In this document: piece after piece, positions 1-11,500 of the stretch
How the letters are laid out: each line of letters starts with the position of its first letter
Position numbering within the stretch: position 1 is the first letter of the stretch
Assembly (NCBI GenBank): GCA_021234155.1
Contig: JAJEKV010000032.1
Location: forward strand, 10,236,099-10,300,098
Direction: 5' to 3'
DNA length: 64,000 nt
Origin: Isoetes taiwanensis
Taxonomy: Eukaryota > Streptophyta > Lycopodiopsida > Isoetales > Isoetaceae
The notes under the pieces: generated by a model
Databases searched by the model: none
What the model was told of the DNA's origin: nothing
The model's input: the letters and a program-made list of their open reading frames with translations, nothing else
Translations under genes and position numbers: made by a program

Positions 1-128
1 GACAATATGTGTAGCTGGAAACTAAATCTATAGCTTAGCCAAATATGGCATGCACTAGATTACTTTACAAGCTTGCTGTGAGAAGACTGAGTAAAACGGA
101 AATGAATTTTTGAAAAACAGATCAATCT

Positions 129-1646
129 ATGCCATCTTTGATGTTTTTTGCAGTTATTTCTTTGTCTTCCTCTCATTCTTTGTCTTGTCCACAGCCATAT
201 TCTACCCCGGACTTTGAGTCAGAAACTTGTTTTGCTGTGGAGGACTTTTTACATACTGTCACCCAAGCATTATGGGATACTTTTTGGAGCTCTGAGGATA
301 GGATGCCATTCTTTGTGATTGGTCCTCGTGGTTCTTCTTCAAAGCTTAAAAAGGGAGGTGTTCATGGCGTAGCCTTAGTTGGCAAGAATGGTGGAGGCAC
401 TGCTCAGTGGGAACACATTATTGAGTTCGTTGAAGTTGAATCAGAAATTGGTGGAGGCTCAGATGTGGAAGATTCATCTGCTGTTTGTGCAACAGTTGGT
501 CGAGCGCTATTCCATGGCTTGCATATGCTGATGTTCAGAGTGTATTCTGATAAAAAAAACCTGCCATTCGGAGGAATGTAGATACTGCATACATGCTTTT
601 TGTAGACTCAAGCCATGGGGGGTAGTAAAATTGAAAGGTGATGTCATGAAAGTAGACACAAAAGCAGGTCTTTGCTATGAATCAGCTGCAGATTGGATTC
701 GGAAACATGCAGAGGTATCCATCTCATCTGTTGAGCAAGTATGGAATAGGTTTGGGAATGCAAATTGGGGTGATTTGGGTGCACTACAACTGATTCTTGC
801 CACTTTTAATTGCTTAGAACAATGCAAGGAGTCTCCAAAGAAGGCTATTGCAGAACTAGCTGCTGACCATAATGCATGCCTGCACAGGAAAAAAATTGAA
901 CGTGGGTTTTTAGAGATTCAAGAGAATGGGTTAGATCCGTATGTACACCATCAACAAAGCCATGGGGAAATTGTAGAGATCGAGGAAGTGGATGACCATG
1001 CATATCAAAGGAGATAGAGCAGTTGAAGCTTGAGCCAGGCACTGTGTTGTGGCTAGAAGATGCCCAATGGCAATGTGGTTTTCAAATTATTTCACCTTTG
1101 AGCGATGGAAAGTGTTCTGTTTATAGTGCTACATCCCTTGACGAGCTTGGGAAACCCTTGGCTGCTTATGTTGGTGCACATCCATCTCAGAGCCTTCCTT
1201 GGGAAGATACGAGCACATGATACCAAGTTCAGAGACAGACCCGAGTATTAAATATAATGAAGCAAAGGGGCATATCCAGTAAATACCTGCCACAACTTAT
1301 TGCATCTGGTAGACTTTTGCATCCCGGTTCATGCACGAGGCAGAGCCCTGGTGGTCGTTGTGATCATCCTTGGTGTGGGATTCCAGTTCTTGTCACATCG
1401 CCTGTTGGAGATTCTTTGGCCACAGTTATTGCAAAGACTGATATGCTTTCTTGTGAGGAAGCACTGCGATGCTGTTATGATATGCTAGCTGCATTAAGAA
1501 GTGCTGGTTCTGCTGGAATTCAGCATGGGGATCTAAGTCCTGAACACGTCATTCGGGTTAAGGGTGCAGATGGTGACTATTATTATGTGCTTATTGATTG
1601 GGGCAGAGCTATCAACAAACATTCTACCAACAAACATTCATCTTAA
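129..1646 (+). pseudogene. Decayed protein-kinase-like gene, intronless
   Basis: The translation is continuous in sense but hops between frames: frame shifts at about 552-560 (an A run), about 617-622 (a G run) and about 1010, each equivalent to one lost base, plus an in-frame TGA near 1218. The C-terminal part looks kinase-fold: HGDLSPEHV resembles the catalytic-loop HRD..N motif, and LIDWGRA about 14 residues later resembles the metal-binding DFG. The upstream 350 residues are not recognised. No intron is needed to read through, so this may be a processed retrocopy or an old gene that lost function. It ends in a short tandem repeat (AACAAACATTCT-like, about 1614-1660). Exact family unknown; the kinase-fold assignment rests on two motifs only. 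Not expected to make a protein. Confidence 0.6.
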
Positions 1647-1659
1647 CAAACATTCTTCT

Positions 1660-2629
1660 TGCAGAATTAATTTGTCCTGAACTCCAAAGGCCTTTAATCA
1701 AAATGGTATAAATTATGACATTTGGTGAACAAAACCTTTCCTTTTTTTGAAGAGTTTAACTGGCATGTCCACGTATTTTATTTTGCAATGTCCATCAATG
1801 GCCTGCTATATATGTTAATGCTAGGAGTAAACCCAGTCTTCTAATAGTTCATCCAAGAGACCGTGTGCGTCATCTACCTTATTTGCCTTGCAGAGACCAT
1901 CAATCAGCACATTAAATGTAATAATATTTGGTTCACGTCCTAATTTCCGTATCTTTTTCGAAAGCTTACACGCATCAGACGCTTTGTCTGCTTTACAAAG
2001 TCCACATATGAGACTACTATAAGTAACAACAGTTGGGTGGCCACTTGATCCATAGAATAGGGCATACGCCAGGACAAGAGTTGCTCTCTCCAGGACCCCC
2101 GGATTATGATTTTTTCAAGCATGATTATGTTCACATAGAACTTAGTACAAGTTTAAATAAGTTCTAAGTGAGGTGCCATCCCGAATATTGCAAAGTAAAC
2201 CATGTAGAGTTAAATCAAGTCAAAATGGTTATAAGACAACACTCATGATCTAACGAACTACAACGAAAGTTCTAATACAAAATGAAATAAACGGTCCAAA
2301 TGTGCACAGACTATCATCTTATTTCGGCTTTAGTTGAACGGCATTGCAACCTAGAACTTATTTTCTACATCGTTTACCCATTATGTTTCTCGCATTATAT
2401 TTCTCCCATTGCACACCCATTATGTTTCTCTACTCACATGACACTTTCACAAAAAGACATAACAAAATTTATTTTCTCATTTCCTGACAAATAATTACTA
2501 AAGCCGGGCAGTGTCGGTCTCTATCATCATGTGCAACTCAAAATAATTCAAGAAGATAATGATTGTCCTCATATAATCAACCTGGAGCCACTTTTAATAC
2601 AATTTCAATATTTTTATGCCCGACGAAAA
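1660..2629. other. AT-rich non-coding stretch
   Basis: No gene recognised. Open frames here are short and low-complexity. It lies directly upstream of a Helitron-type 3' end and may be Helitron interior. Confidence 0.4.
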
Positions 2630-2657
2630 GCCCAGCAACGCTGGGCACTTTTTCTAG
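2630..2657 (+). mobile_element. Helitron 3' terminus (hairpin + CTAG)
   Basis: A perfect 7-bp stem with 3-nt loop (GCCCAGC AAC GCTGGGC, 2630-2646) is followed by ACTTTTT and CTAG (2654-2657), then T. A short GC hairpin a few bases before CTRR at an A/T target is the known 3' signature of plant Helitrons. The 5' TC end was not found, so element length is unknown; the kinase-like pseudogene about 1 kb upstream could be cargo. Confidence 0.65.
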
Positions 2658-2875
2658 TCTTTTAATAAAAGAAATATATATGTGTCTTATTTGAAGTTAA
2701 GTGTGGATATGTGACGTGCTCATTTATTGATAAAGTGTTTGCTTTTTGAAAAAGGCTAATAACTTTATGTACTACTAGAGTTGGTAAAGTATTTTAGATG
2801 CAAATAGGATGCTTGATGTGATCCTTCTTAAAAAAAGATATGCTCTTTGAAAAGGACATAACTTTATGCACTTGG

Positions 2876-3235
2876 GGTGGTAAAGCATTAAATGAGAAGG
2901 GGTACTTGTGTTTAATTTTAGTTTGACAACAAATAAGAAAGTGGATCACACGATGCGAATTTAGTGTGTTCCATTTTTGTTGCATATGTACTATTCGCTT
3001 GGTGTGATCCTTCTTGAAAAATAATATGCTCTTTGAAAATGGATAATGACTTATATACTTAAGAGTGGTAAAGCATTTTAGATACAAATAGGAATGAGTA
3101 CTTGTGTTTAATTTTAATTTGACAACAAATAAGAAAGTGGATCACACCATGCGAATTTAGTGTGTCCCTTTTTTTTTGCATATGTATTATTCGCTTGGTG
3201 TGATCCATCTTGAAAAAAAAAAAAGCTTTCAAGTA
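2876..3235. repeat. Two-copy tandem repeat, about 190 bp, built on an 18-bp inverted motif
   Basis: Two adjacent copies share GTAAAGCATT.., GTACTTGTGTTTAATTTTA and GACAACAAATAAGAAAGTGG. Each carries an inverted pair: GGATCACACSATGCGAAT (2943-2960; 3139-3156) facing ATTCGCTTGGTGTGATCC (2993-3010; 3189-3206), about 32 bp apart. A fifth half-site, GGATCACACCAGGCGAAT, lies alone at 3367-3384. MITE-like or foldback debris; no protein. Confidence 0.7.
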
Positions 3236-3384
3236 AAAGGAAAGAAAGAAATATCTTATTTAAAGTATAAAGTGTTAGTATGTAAAGTGTTGGTTTATTA
3301 AAATACTATTTGTTTACGCTAAGTTGTAAGTTTAATATTTGTGTTTCTATTTACTTTTTTACGCAAGGATCACACCAGGCGAAT

Positions 3385-4353
3385 TTCTTATATGCAATTA
3401 CTTCTGCGCATGAAGATTTCACATCATATGATCCTCTTTAAACAAGGATGGCTTTGACCTTCAATGTTCATAAATTTTATGAATGTTTGCATATAAGAAT
3501 GTGACATATCATATTTTCTTAAAAAATGGTCATCAAATGGATAACTAGTCAAAGATTTCTTCTACTATTTAAAGAGTTTCAAGACTCATTTTTGCTATAA
3601 TTTAAATAGCAATAGATTTTTAAAGGAATCTATTGTGAAAAGTAGTCAAAGACTTCTTGTATTAGAGGTATCTAAACACAAACACCATAACCTTTGTACT
3701 TCAAGAATGTATAAACCCTTCGCATTGCAAAGTATAATGTCATTTATTAGTATCTTCACGGACATTTCCCCTTCCTTATCGGAAGCAGCTCATCTCAAGG
3801 CGTATCAGATTCGATTCAAATGCCTTCATCCTCTCTCAATCTCGCAATATCCCAGAGGGCGAGTTACCGTCACCACAAAATCGGACTAAACTTGAAACGT
3901 CCCGAAATGACGGTTTCTTGCCACTCAACGGATCCAATGGATATAAACTGCCATCCGCCCAGATGTCGACACTTTTTGAGCCTGCAAGACGCAACACGTC
4001 GAGGTCTAAGTTCTATTTTTTAGACCTCCTTTTTTGCGATTGAAGATCGGAGCATATTCGCGGAATCGGTTGGATCCTTATCTACACATCATTTGGAGCT
4101 TCCATATCGCGTGGATCGGATCGCACGACGCGAAATGAAGGTGTATAATTTGTATGATCCAAAGACAACCCGCTTCGCGGTGAGCCGAACGTCCGTACTA
4201 ACCTCGCTTTTGAAATTTGCAAGCGTGCATATGGAAATCGAAAAATCCATTCTCCTACAATCCATGCTTTTATACATTAAGCAAATTTAAATTTCGAATT
4301 GTAGGGGCGGGAAGCCCTGTATTGGGATGAAGTAAAGATCCCGGTTAACGCCG
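3385..4353. other. Non-coding stretch, nothing recognised
   Basis: No supported gene, RNA or mobile-element end seen. Several 60-80 codon open frames have no recognisable content. Confidence 0.4.
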
Positions 4354-4545
4354 GGTTCACATGGACGAATGAATGGGTTACCGGCTTAAAACCGGCTGAA
4401 CTTGTTGAGGCAAAAAAAATTCAGCCCCGTTTTGGAAAATCAGCCCTCGAAGATCCAACTTATGAAATGATGCAACGCTGAATTTTTAATCATCTCGACT
4501 TCCGCCGTAACTCAACCGGAGGGCCTAAACTTCTCCATGTGAACC
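4354..4545. mobile_element. MITE-like element with GGTTCACATGGA terminal inverted repeats
   Basis: GGTTCACATGGA (4354-4365) and its exact complement TCCATGTGAACC (4534-4545) bound 192 bp. Similarity between the two ends seems to continue weakly inward for about 30 bp (to CCGG). No convincing target duplication is seen, so the superfamily is undetermined. No coding capacity. Confidence 0.55.
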
Positions 4546-5344
4546 ACCCATAAAGCGGCCCATGGCAATACCGAAATGAAAATTGATACAAAGCTTCAAC
4601 CTACACATTCAAATTTTGAAATGTGGAAGAAGGGAAGCTTGTATGGCCATGGCCTCTAAATGAAAATAGCGCAAGAATCGGTGACGCGCACACTTGGTAT
4701 CTGACAAACCAAGAGACACCGTCATGAGTTGCCGTTATGCTATAATGCAAGTGGCTTTTAGAAGCCACGTGTTGCATCACCGTCTCGACAACCAAATGTA
4801 ATTAAATATATATGGCGCCATGAATGCGCCGATCCCCTTATTAGGAGAATATTCCAAGTAACTGTAATGATGAGATTTTGGTATCCTAGGTGGCATGGGA
4901 AAAAAGGAGCGGAAATATGACGTGGAATGGCTGATAGGAGGCCATTTTCAGACCCCAAATCCGCCCTAATGAGGGCGGGAAGCCAGCAGTTTGAAAGTGA
5001 TCCTCACGGGAATGAGAACGGGCACCATTATGGTAATTGCCAATGAGGTCCCTGGCGTGTTTGAAGAGCCGCCGAGTGTTGAGCCCAAGGGCGTGATCTC
5101 GCATCAATGAGGAATTTAGAGCGCACCATGTCTTCCGTGGCAAAGCATGGGCTTCCGGGAACGAACCGCACTCCATGAGAAGACAGTCCGAAGACCAAGG
5201 CACCGACGCCGGCATTCGGGTTGCAATAAACGATGGGGACGCCGATTTAAGGAGCTTACCAGATGCATTTGAGAAAGCGAAGTAAGCCGCTTTGACGGTG
5301 AACTCAAGGGTCGGGTGAGGTGGCAAAGATTTCGCAAGAAGGTA

Positions 5345-7933
5345 TCAAGGCCATGAAGAGCATCGCAGGGGCCGTTGCCAACCACGCTCATTAGCAATAT
5401 AGATCCAATTTGCAGTAGTGTCCAAGGTGGCACCATCCTCCCAATTGGAGCATCTGACAAAACGGGGATCCCACCGGAGATCCGTCGAGATCTGAGGCGG
5501 AGTCCACCCAGCGTGGCCATCCAAGACCTTCGTCCAAAAGGGAAGACGCCATTCAGAAGAGAGAAACCGGGGGCGTGGAGGGACTCCTAAGGAAGCATAT
5601 GGAGAGGGAGCCATGCCCGTGGGCGTGGGTTGCTGAGCCATGCCCCTGAATTCATGAACAAGATCCTGATCAAGAGCACGACACCAATGTTCCCACTCTG
5701 AAGCAGAGAGTGGAGTATAGACAGGGGGATTGACCCAACCCGTTGGGATGGTCTTGCTTTCCAGAAGGCCATGCAATTGATTGTAGCCTCCCAAGTGCTG
5801 CATATAAATTTGAGCAAACTCAAGATCCTCAGGATGTGCTAAATTCCTCCATACCTGTTCCAATGTTTTAGCCTGCCACAGAGGTAAGTGCTGAGCAAGT
5901 TCAGGCATGTACTCGTGTTCAAAGGCCTGAGACTGATCGTGATCCTTGAAATACTGGTTGGTGGGCAATAACAACCAAGCAGCATGGGAGTTGCCTCGAA
6001 AAACACGATGTGCCTCATCTTGAAATTTATCATGTATATCAGCCAGATAGAAGTCATGAAAAACATAGGCCATGGGCTGAACAACTCGGAAGATAACCAA
6101 ATCCGGATCTTCACAGTTGAGTTGATCAAAGACTAGGAGGGCACAAAATAAACCCTTATCTTCCACAGAAAGATCCGGCCATATGCGTAGAAAATCCGCA
6201 CTGCGGAGTGGCTGTTGATGAACCTGGCCATCCGCCGCGTACCACTTCAGAAGGAAAAGGTGCCGTCGGGCCACCACATAGTCGAGATAACTGGAAGGAG
6301 TAGAGAAGTCCACAGGGATGTTGGTAGCAATATCTATATATCCCTCCTGTTTATTTTGTGCTTCTTTGGCGGACTGAACAGCTTGCTGGAGCTGATGTTC
6401 GAGGTCACGGATCCGGTTCTCTTTTTCGAGGAGAAGACGAGACTGTTCACGGATCCGTTTATGAGAGAGCGTGCCATGTGAAGAGGATTGCCCAGAAGTA
6501 TGGAGTCGGAGCGTGGCAATCTCTGCATCATCAATGATCTTCTGTTTCTTAGTCTCCGTAAGCTGATCTTGGAGAGGCGTGAGCTGAGAGGTCAGCGTGG
6601 ACAGCTGAGCTTCTAAAGAGGTGATTCGAGTATCATGTTCTGTGAGGTCCTGAACTTGTGTGCGGTAGCTCTGAGAAAGCTCAGTATACAAGGTGTTGAG
6701 TTTGCCAAGGTCTTTGTCCTTGTCGCCCAGGAGGGTATCCTTGGCTTTGACGTGCTCCAGCAATTCCTGAATTGTGGTTTGCAACTGAGCCTGTTGATCA
6801 GCAAGCAGGTTGTTTTGGTCTTGTGCGATCTTGAGAGCCTCACGGGCCTGTAACATAGCCTCGTGCTTTTCTTGAAGTTTGTCCTCCAGAGTGTGAACCT
6901 GTGTGGTGGCAGCTTGAAGGTCTCTTTGAACCGCGTCCGAGGCTTCCAAGGACGCTTGAACCCCATTCATGAGAACTTCCTGGGATTCTTGGAACTTGAG
7001 AACAGCAGCTTGAACATCCTACTGGTATTGATACAGAAGCTGACGAGGATGTGGAAGTGCAGGGCCCTGTTGTGGCCGTGTTTGTGATGTCTGAGAGACA
7101 TGACGGGAAGTGGAGGGCATAGTTTCAGTGGATGAAGAGGAGACAGTGACATGCGTGGCCTGGTGTTGAACTTGACCAGGAGAAGTATGGCGTGAAGGTG
7201 CAGCCTGTTGGTTTTGAGGATGTGAATGCAGAGATTGCTGAGTGGAGGCATGAGAAATGGAAGGGGACTTAGGAACAGGAAGATAATGACGGATGAGGGC
7301 TTGAAGATGGCCACCCACTGAGGCTTCAAAGACAGAGGAGGGGGCAGCCCTAATGCGGTCTACTTCATGAAGGAGGCGGTAGAACAACAGCTGGGGCCAA
7401 TCAATATGGTGAGTGGAGCGGATGGCTGTGATCACCATATTATAGAACGGCTTATTGATATGGGTGTTCTTGATAGAATACCCAAGCAATTTGCGCCACA
7501 AAAACTTTACAAAAGTGTCGTGGGACTTTGCAATATTGGTGAGGCGATGCATGTTTGCTTGATAAGAAGGAGCGCCGAACTGAGTGACATCTATGTCCTG
7601 TAAGGCAGCCCAAGATAAAGAAGGTTTTGGCAAAGGAATACGGAATACCTCAGAAATCAGGGGCTGAGTAAGCAAAATGGTGGTGCCATCGACCACAGTA
7701 GCATATCCTTCCGGGCTGTTGACGATGTGAGCGATGAACTGCTTCAATTGCTCCAGATTTGGGGCCGGGAGGTCTATTTGCGAGAATTCGTAAAGCGCCT
7801 GGCGTTTTGCCACTTCACGACTCGGACCAACGAGGGCCTCACGAAAGGTGGGCGTCGAGAAAGACACAGACTCGAAAAGAGCCGGATCCCTTGGAGTAGA
7901 AGCTTGAAGTGTAGGAAATTTGGGTGCAGCCAT
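5345..7933 (-). pseudogene. E1 ORF3: long sense ORF after integrase, one nonsense codon
   Basis: A single reading frame of about 860 codons starts at an ATG in good context (MAAPKF, 7933) and is broken only by TAG at 7021-7019. The frame is open 45 codons further upstream, but E2 conserves the same MAAPxF start. Regions: a globular N-terminus (to about residue 220); a Pro/Ser/Gln/His-rich linker; a long coiled coil with heptad-like Leu/Gln/Glu spacing (about residues 320-530, e.g. LQEKHEAMLQAREAL); then a Trp-rich globular C-terminus of about 330 residues. E2 reads a sense codon where E1 has TAG. The position matches the extra/env-like ORFs of Athila/Tat elements. No transmembrane segment is evident, so an envelope role is not supported. 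Function unknown; a structural or chromatin-contact role is only a guess. Confidence 0.75.
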
Positions 7934-8427
7934 GGCGAAGAGCGTCGGAAAGAAACAGGAAGAACTGTGTTGCGAAGGCGGAGAGCGGAAGACGAAAACG
8001 CAGATAGGCGAAAAGGTTTTAGGGCGCACAAGTGTTGGCGAAGGGGCATGATGAGAATGAACCGGCAACCGTTGATGATGCCAGGTGGCGACAGATGCGA
8101 AGGAGGCGATTGAGAGGCAAAATTTTGGCTAAGTCCCCAAACGGTAAAGGGAGAAGCAGTGAACGGTGGTGATGAGACGTAAGGGAACGATCGGATGTGA
8201 CAGCTGCCGAAGGGACACACATTAATGTTCGACGGGCGTGAAAAGAAGGAATGTCATTTAATGCTGGCAACTCGAAGTGGGATATCATTAAAACGAAAGT
8301 GTCAGAAGGTACCATGGCTAGATATGCGGTGGGAGAAAAGATTCTGGAATTAGAAAGAGCCTTGCATTGCTAACACGTTGGCAAATTGTCTGATTGGTCC
8401 ACGTCGACAGGGAGGTCCTCGGTTGGC

Positions 8428-8435
8428 TATATAAG
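8428..8435 (+). promoter_or_regulatory. TATA box for the opposite-strand small gene of E1
   Basis: TATATAAG lies 37 bp before the ATG at 8465 on the plus strand, opposite to E1 gag-pol. E2 keeps the same GGCTATATAAGA block (60974-60985) at almost the same distance from its ATGGCGC. This conservation supports real promoter use. The spacing leaves a very short leader, so a downstream ATG is possible. Confidence 0.6.
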
Positions 8436-8464
8436 AGAAACAGTGGGTGAAGCTGAGACACCCG

Positions 8465-8731
8465 ATGGCGCTCAGTATGTCTGCTGCAGGACTTCACGAC
8501 AAGTGCACCATGCCTTTGAACTGCCTTGAGTGGGTAACATGCAATATGGACTGCTTGGACCTGTGGAGGTGCCACAACCGTGGCATTCCCATGGATGGGT
8601 GGTGCCGTGGGATGGCTGAGCATCCCGATCCCCACACCAACGGGATGGAAGTGGTGATTCACCTGCGCTGGGACCCCGAGCACAACTGGTACCATATCCT
8701 TCGCATCACCTCTGCTCCCAACCCAGAGTAG
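8465..8731 (+). CDS. E1 opposite-strand small ORF (88 aa), conserved in E2
   Basis: It runs against gag-pol, between integrase and ORF3, and is head-to-head with ORF3 (ATGs 531 bp apart). The C-terminal half is conserved as protein with E2: GIPMDGWC.GM then TNGMEVV, ending LRITSAPNPE against LKITSPPNPE in E2, with the stop at the same place. The N-terminal half is Cys-rich (CTMPLNC, CNMDC) and less conserved. No known domain recognised, no signal peptide or membrane segment. Tat-group elements such as Grande and Retand are known to carry extra ORFs, some antisense, between pol and the 3' LTR; this looks like such an ORF. Function unknown. The start at 8465 is chosen because it follows the TATA box and the ATGGCGC block is shared with E2. 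Confidence 0.65.
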   Translation: MALSMSAAGLHDKCTMPLNCLEWVTCNMDCLDLWRCHNRGIPMDGWCRGMAEHPDPHTNGMEVVIHLRWDPEHNWYHILRITSAPNPE

Positions 8732-8841
8732 AGGGCAAAAAGTTAGGATTTTGTATATAGGGCTCTGCCCATAGCGGAAATAGATGGGCGCTGCTCACAT
8801 TTTGTAAAAATTTCACCTCGATAATATAAATATGCCGCTTT

Positions 8842-9459
8842 TTAGTCACTATCTGTTGTGTCTGTGTCTGGAACTGCATCTGGTGGATGATTGTCACTGT
8901 TGGTTGTATGAAATTGTTTGAGGCGAAAGCCATTAACCAATGTAGGTAATGGAGTGCCATCTAACTCAGCGAGCTTGAAAACACTGGGTTGAACAACTTG
9001 AATAATTTGATAAGGACCAAGCCATCTGAACTGTAACTTGCCCGGAAAATTTTTGTAGCGAGAATCATAAAGAAGAACCCAATCACCTTCTTTGAATGTT
9101 TTTGTCTTAAGTCTTTTGTCATGCAATGATTTCTGCAATTGTTGTCCATGAAGAACACGAATGTAAGCATCTCGCCGCAGTTCATCCAAGCGTTCCAATT
9201 GATAAACCCGTTCTATGAGTGCAGCAGGTGGATTATATGCTGTAGCAAGTTGGAAACGGAGAGTCGGAAGAATATATTCAAAAGGCATGAGAGCTTCTTG
9301 TCCATAAACTAGTTTGAAAGGAGTGTGGCCAGTAGCTATTTTGAAACTGGTGTTGTAAGCCCAAAGAACAGTAGGCAACTTGTCCTGCCAATCTGTTCGC
9401 GAAGCGTCACAAATTTTCTTGAGAACTGTGATGAGGGTTTTGTTGGTACTTTCAGCCAT
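8842..9459 (-). pseudogene. E1 integrase C-terminal part
   Basis: Continues the integrase after a small deletion: E2 still has LAKSTNK-type sequence (minus strand) where E1 goes from GNG out of frame into AESTNK. Contains the region around the third catalytic acidic residue, the KLPTVLWAYNTS motif, HTPFKLVYG, and a C-terminal DNA-contact module (GDWVLLYDSRYKNFPGKL.. FRWLGPYQI) typical of gypsy integrases. No chromodomain follows, consistent with a non-chromovirus lineage. Role in family: joins element cDNA to host DNA. Confidence 0.85.
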
Positions 9460-11500
9460 TGCCTTGAGGATAGTAAGGTGTACTTTTGTGATGATGTATC
9501 AGCAGATAATCCGTCAGCTCCTTTATAGTATGATTGACAAAATGAACACCGCGATCACTGACCAGCTCCGTGGGACAGCCAAAACGCGTGATGATTTGCG
9601 TATAGATAACCTTGGTTGTGCTTGCTGCAGTGTTGTCTGGAAGTGCGCAAGCTTCCGCCCATTTGGTAGCGTAGTCAGTGAGAACCAGAATGTAGCGGGC
9701 ACGGGTGTGCCGCGCAGGAGGATCAATGGGTCCCACAAAATCCATTCCCCATTTGCTGAAGGGAAGTGGCGTGGCGACCGGTGTCAAGAGAAGAGCGTCA
9801 CGGGCCGTGGGTCTTCCCACACGCTGACATACATCACACGTGCGGGCATGAGCGTGAGCGTCTTTGAAAAGCGTGGGCCAGAAATAACCTGCGAGAAGGA
9901 TTTTGCGTGCCGTGGTGTCGCCATGAAAATGACCACCACCAAGCCCTTCATGTGCTTCTCGGACAATATCTGGGACCTCATGAGGAAGAACACAGCGTCG
10001 AAGAACTGTATCCTTGCCACGTTTGTAAAGATGGCCTGCAACCATGGTGTAGTCACGGACCTCGCGAAGAAATTGACGTTGACGGGATTTAAGCTTTTCT
10101 AGAGAGAGCGTGGCGTCTTCTGATGGAAGAGCACCTGTAAGGAGATACTGCTGAAAGTTGTGGAACCAATGTGGCGTGGCCGTGACTAGAAAGAGTTGAG
10201 CGTCAGGAAATGCGTCTGAAACTCCCGTGGAGGGATCATCTGTGTGGATGCGTGAAAGATAATCCGGTACGACATGAGATTTTCCTGCCTTATGAACAAT
10301 TTCAAAAGGCGCGAATTCTTGCAGAAGGAGGACCCAACGGGCAATTCGGCCCGTGGGCGTGGATTTGTTGATCAAATAAAGGAGTGCTTGGTGGTTAACA
10401 AAGAACTTGATCTGACTGCCTAAGAGATAGTGACGGAAACGTTGGACACAGAAAATTAAACCCAAGGCCTCTCGCTCCGTGGCAGAGTAGTTGCGCTCAG
10501 CAGGATTGAGTTTTCTGCTGGCATATCTGTTTGGTTTGTCAGTGTGCGCATCATATTTTTGAGAAATGACAGCTCCAATAGCAAATGCCGAGACATCAAC
10601 ATGTACATGAAAGGGCTTGTTCCATTGAGGAGGAACAAGAACCGGGGCCTGAGTAAGCAAAAGCTTCAACTGTTGGAAAGCAGCATCCGCCTGGGAATTC
10701 CAGGCCCAGGTGGATTCATCACCCGTGAGTTTATCGATGGGATCTGCAATGGCTGCGAGTCCAGGAATGAAGGTGGGGTAATAATTTACCTTTCCCAGGA
10801 AAGAGTGTGTCTCCTTGATATTGGCGTGTGCTTGAGCTTTGAGCACACAACTGATTTTGGCAGGATCCGTGGTGATACCTGCTTTGCTGACAACATGTCC
10901 TAACAGAACACCGGAGGTGACGCAGAAGGTGCATTTCTCTGGATTGAGACTAATGCCGGACTCATCACATTTTTGAAAGACAAGTTCCAATTTATCCAAA
11001 TGGTCATCCATGGAACTGTAGGCAGAGAAGTCATCTTGAAAAATTTGCAGGAAAAGATTTTCCTTCATAAAATCATGGAAAACTGAGAGCATGATGCGTT
11101 GAAACGTTGATGGAGAGTTTGATAACCCAAAAGGAACCACCTTGTAGGCAAAAGTACCCCACGGGGTGGTAAAAGTAGTCTTGAGTTGATCAGATTCTTT
11201 GATGGAGATTTGATTGTAGCCAGAAAAACCATCCATGAAGGAGTACATCTCATGGCCAGCGACCTCTTCCAGAACCTGGTCTGTGAAAGGAAGTGGGAAA
11301 TGATCACGCTCCGTGGCCCGATTGAGTTTTCGGTAGTCCACGCAAACGCGGATCTTACCATTGTGTTTGAGAGCAATGACGATGGGGCTCACCCATTCAG
11401 AATGTTTGACCTCATAGATCAAACCTGCAGCAAGAAGTTTGTCAATTTCTGCTTTGACGCGATCACGGTAATTGGGGTTGAGCCTGTATTGTCGTTCTAT
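9452..11500 (-). pseudogene. E1 reverse transcriptase-RNase H-integrase
   Basis: One open frame of 656 codons (11422-9452), with coding similarity extending upstream to about 11500. Order: RT (KIRVCVDYRKLN; GFSGYNQI; catalytic FQDDFSAYSS, where many relatives have MDD), RNase H (about residues 270-400; VHVDVSAFAIGAV, SATEREAL, FVNHQALLYL), integrase zinc region (GGGHFHGD, CDVCQR) and core (GMDFVGPI; SDRGVHFVN; TPYYPQGNG). It copies element RNA into DNA and integrates it. It is joined to protease upstream by a one-base frame change at about 11500 and to the C-terminal integrase by another at about 9455. The same region of E2 is much more damaged. Confidence 0.9.

Noticed and set aside
8447-8464. 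Start of the opposite-strand ORF at an upstream non-ATG codon
   Set aside because: The first ATG after the conserved TATA box is at 8465, and the ATGGCGC block is shared with E2.
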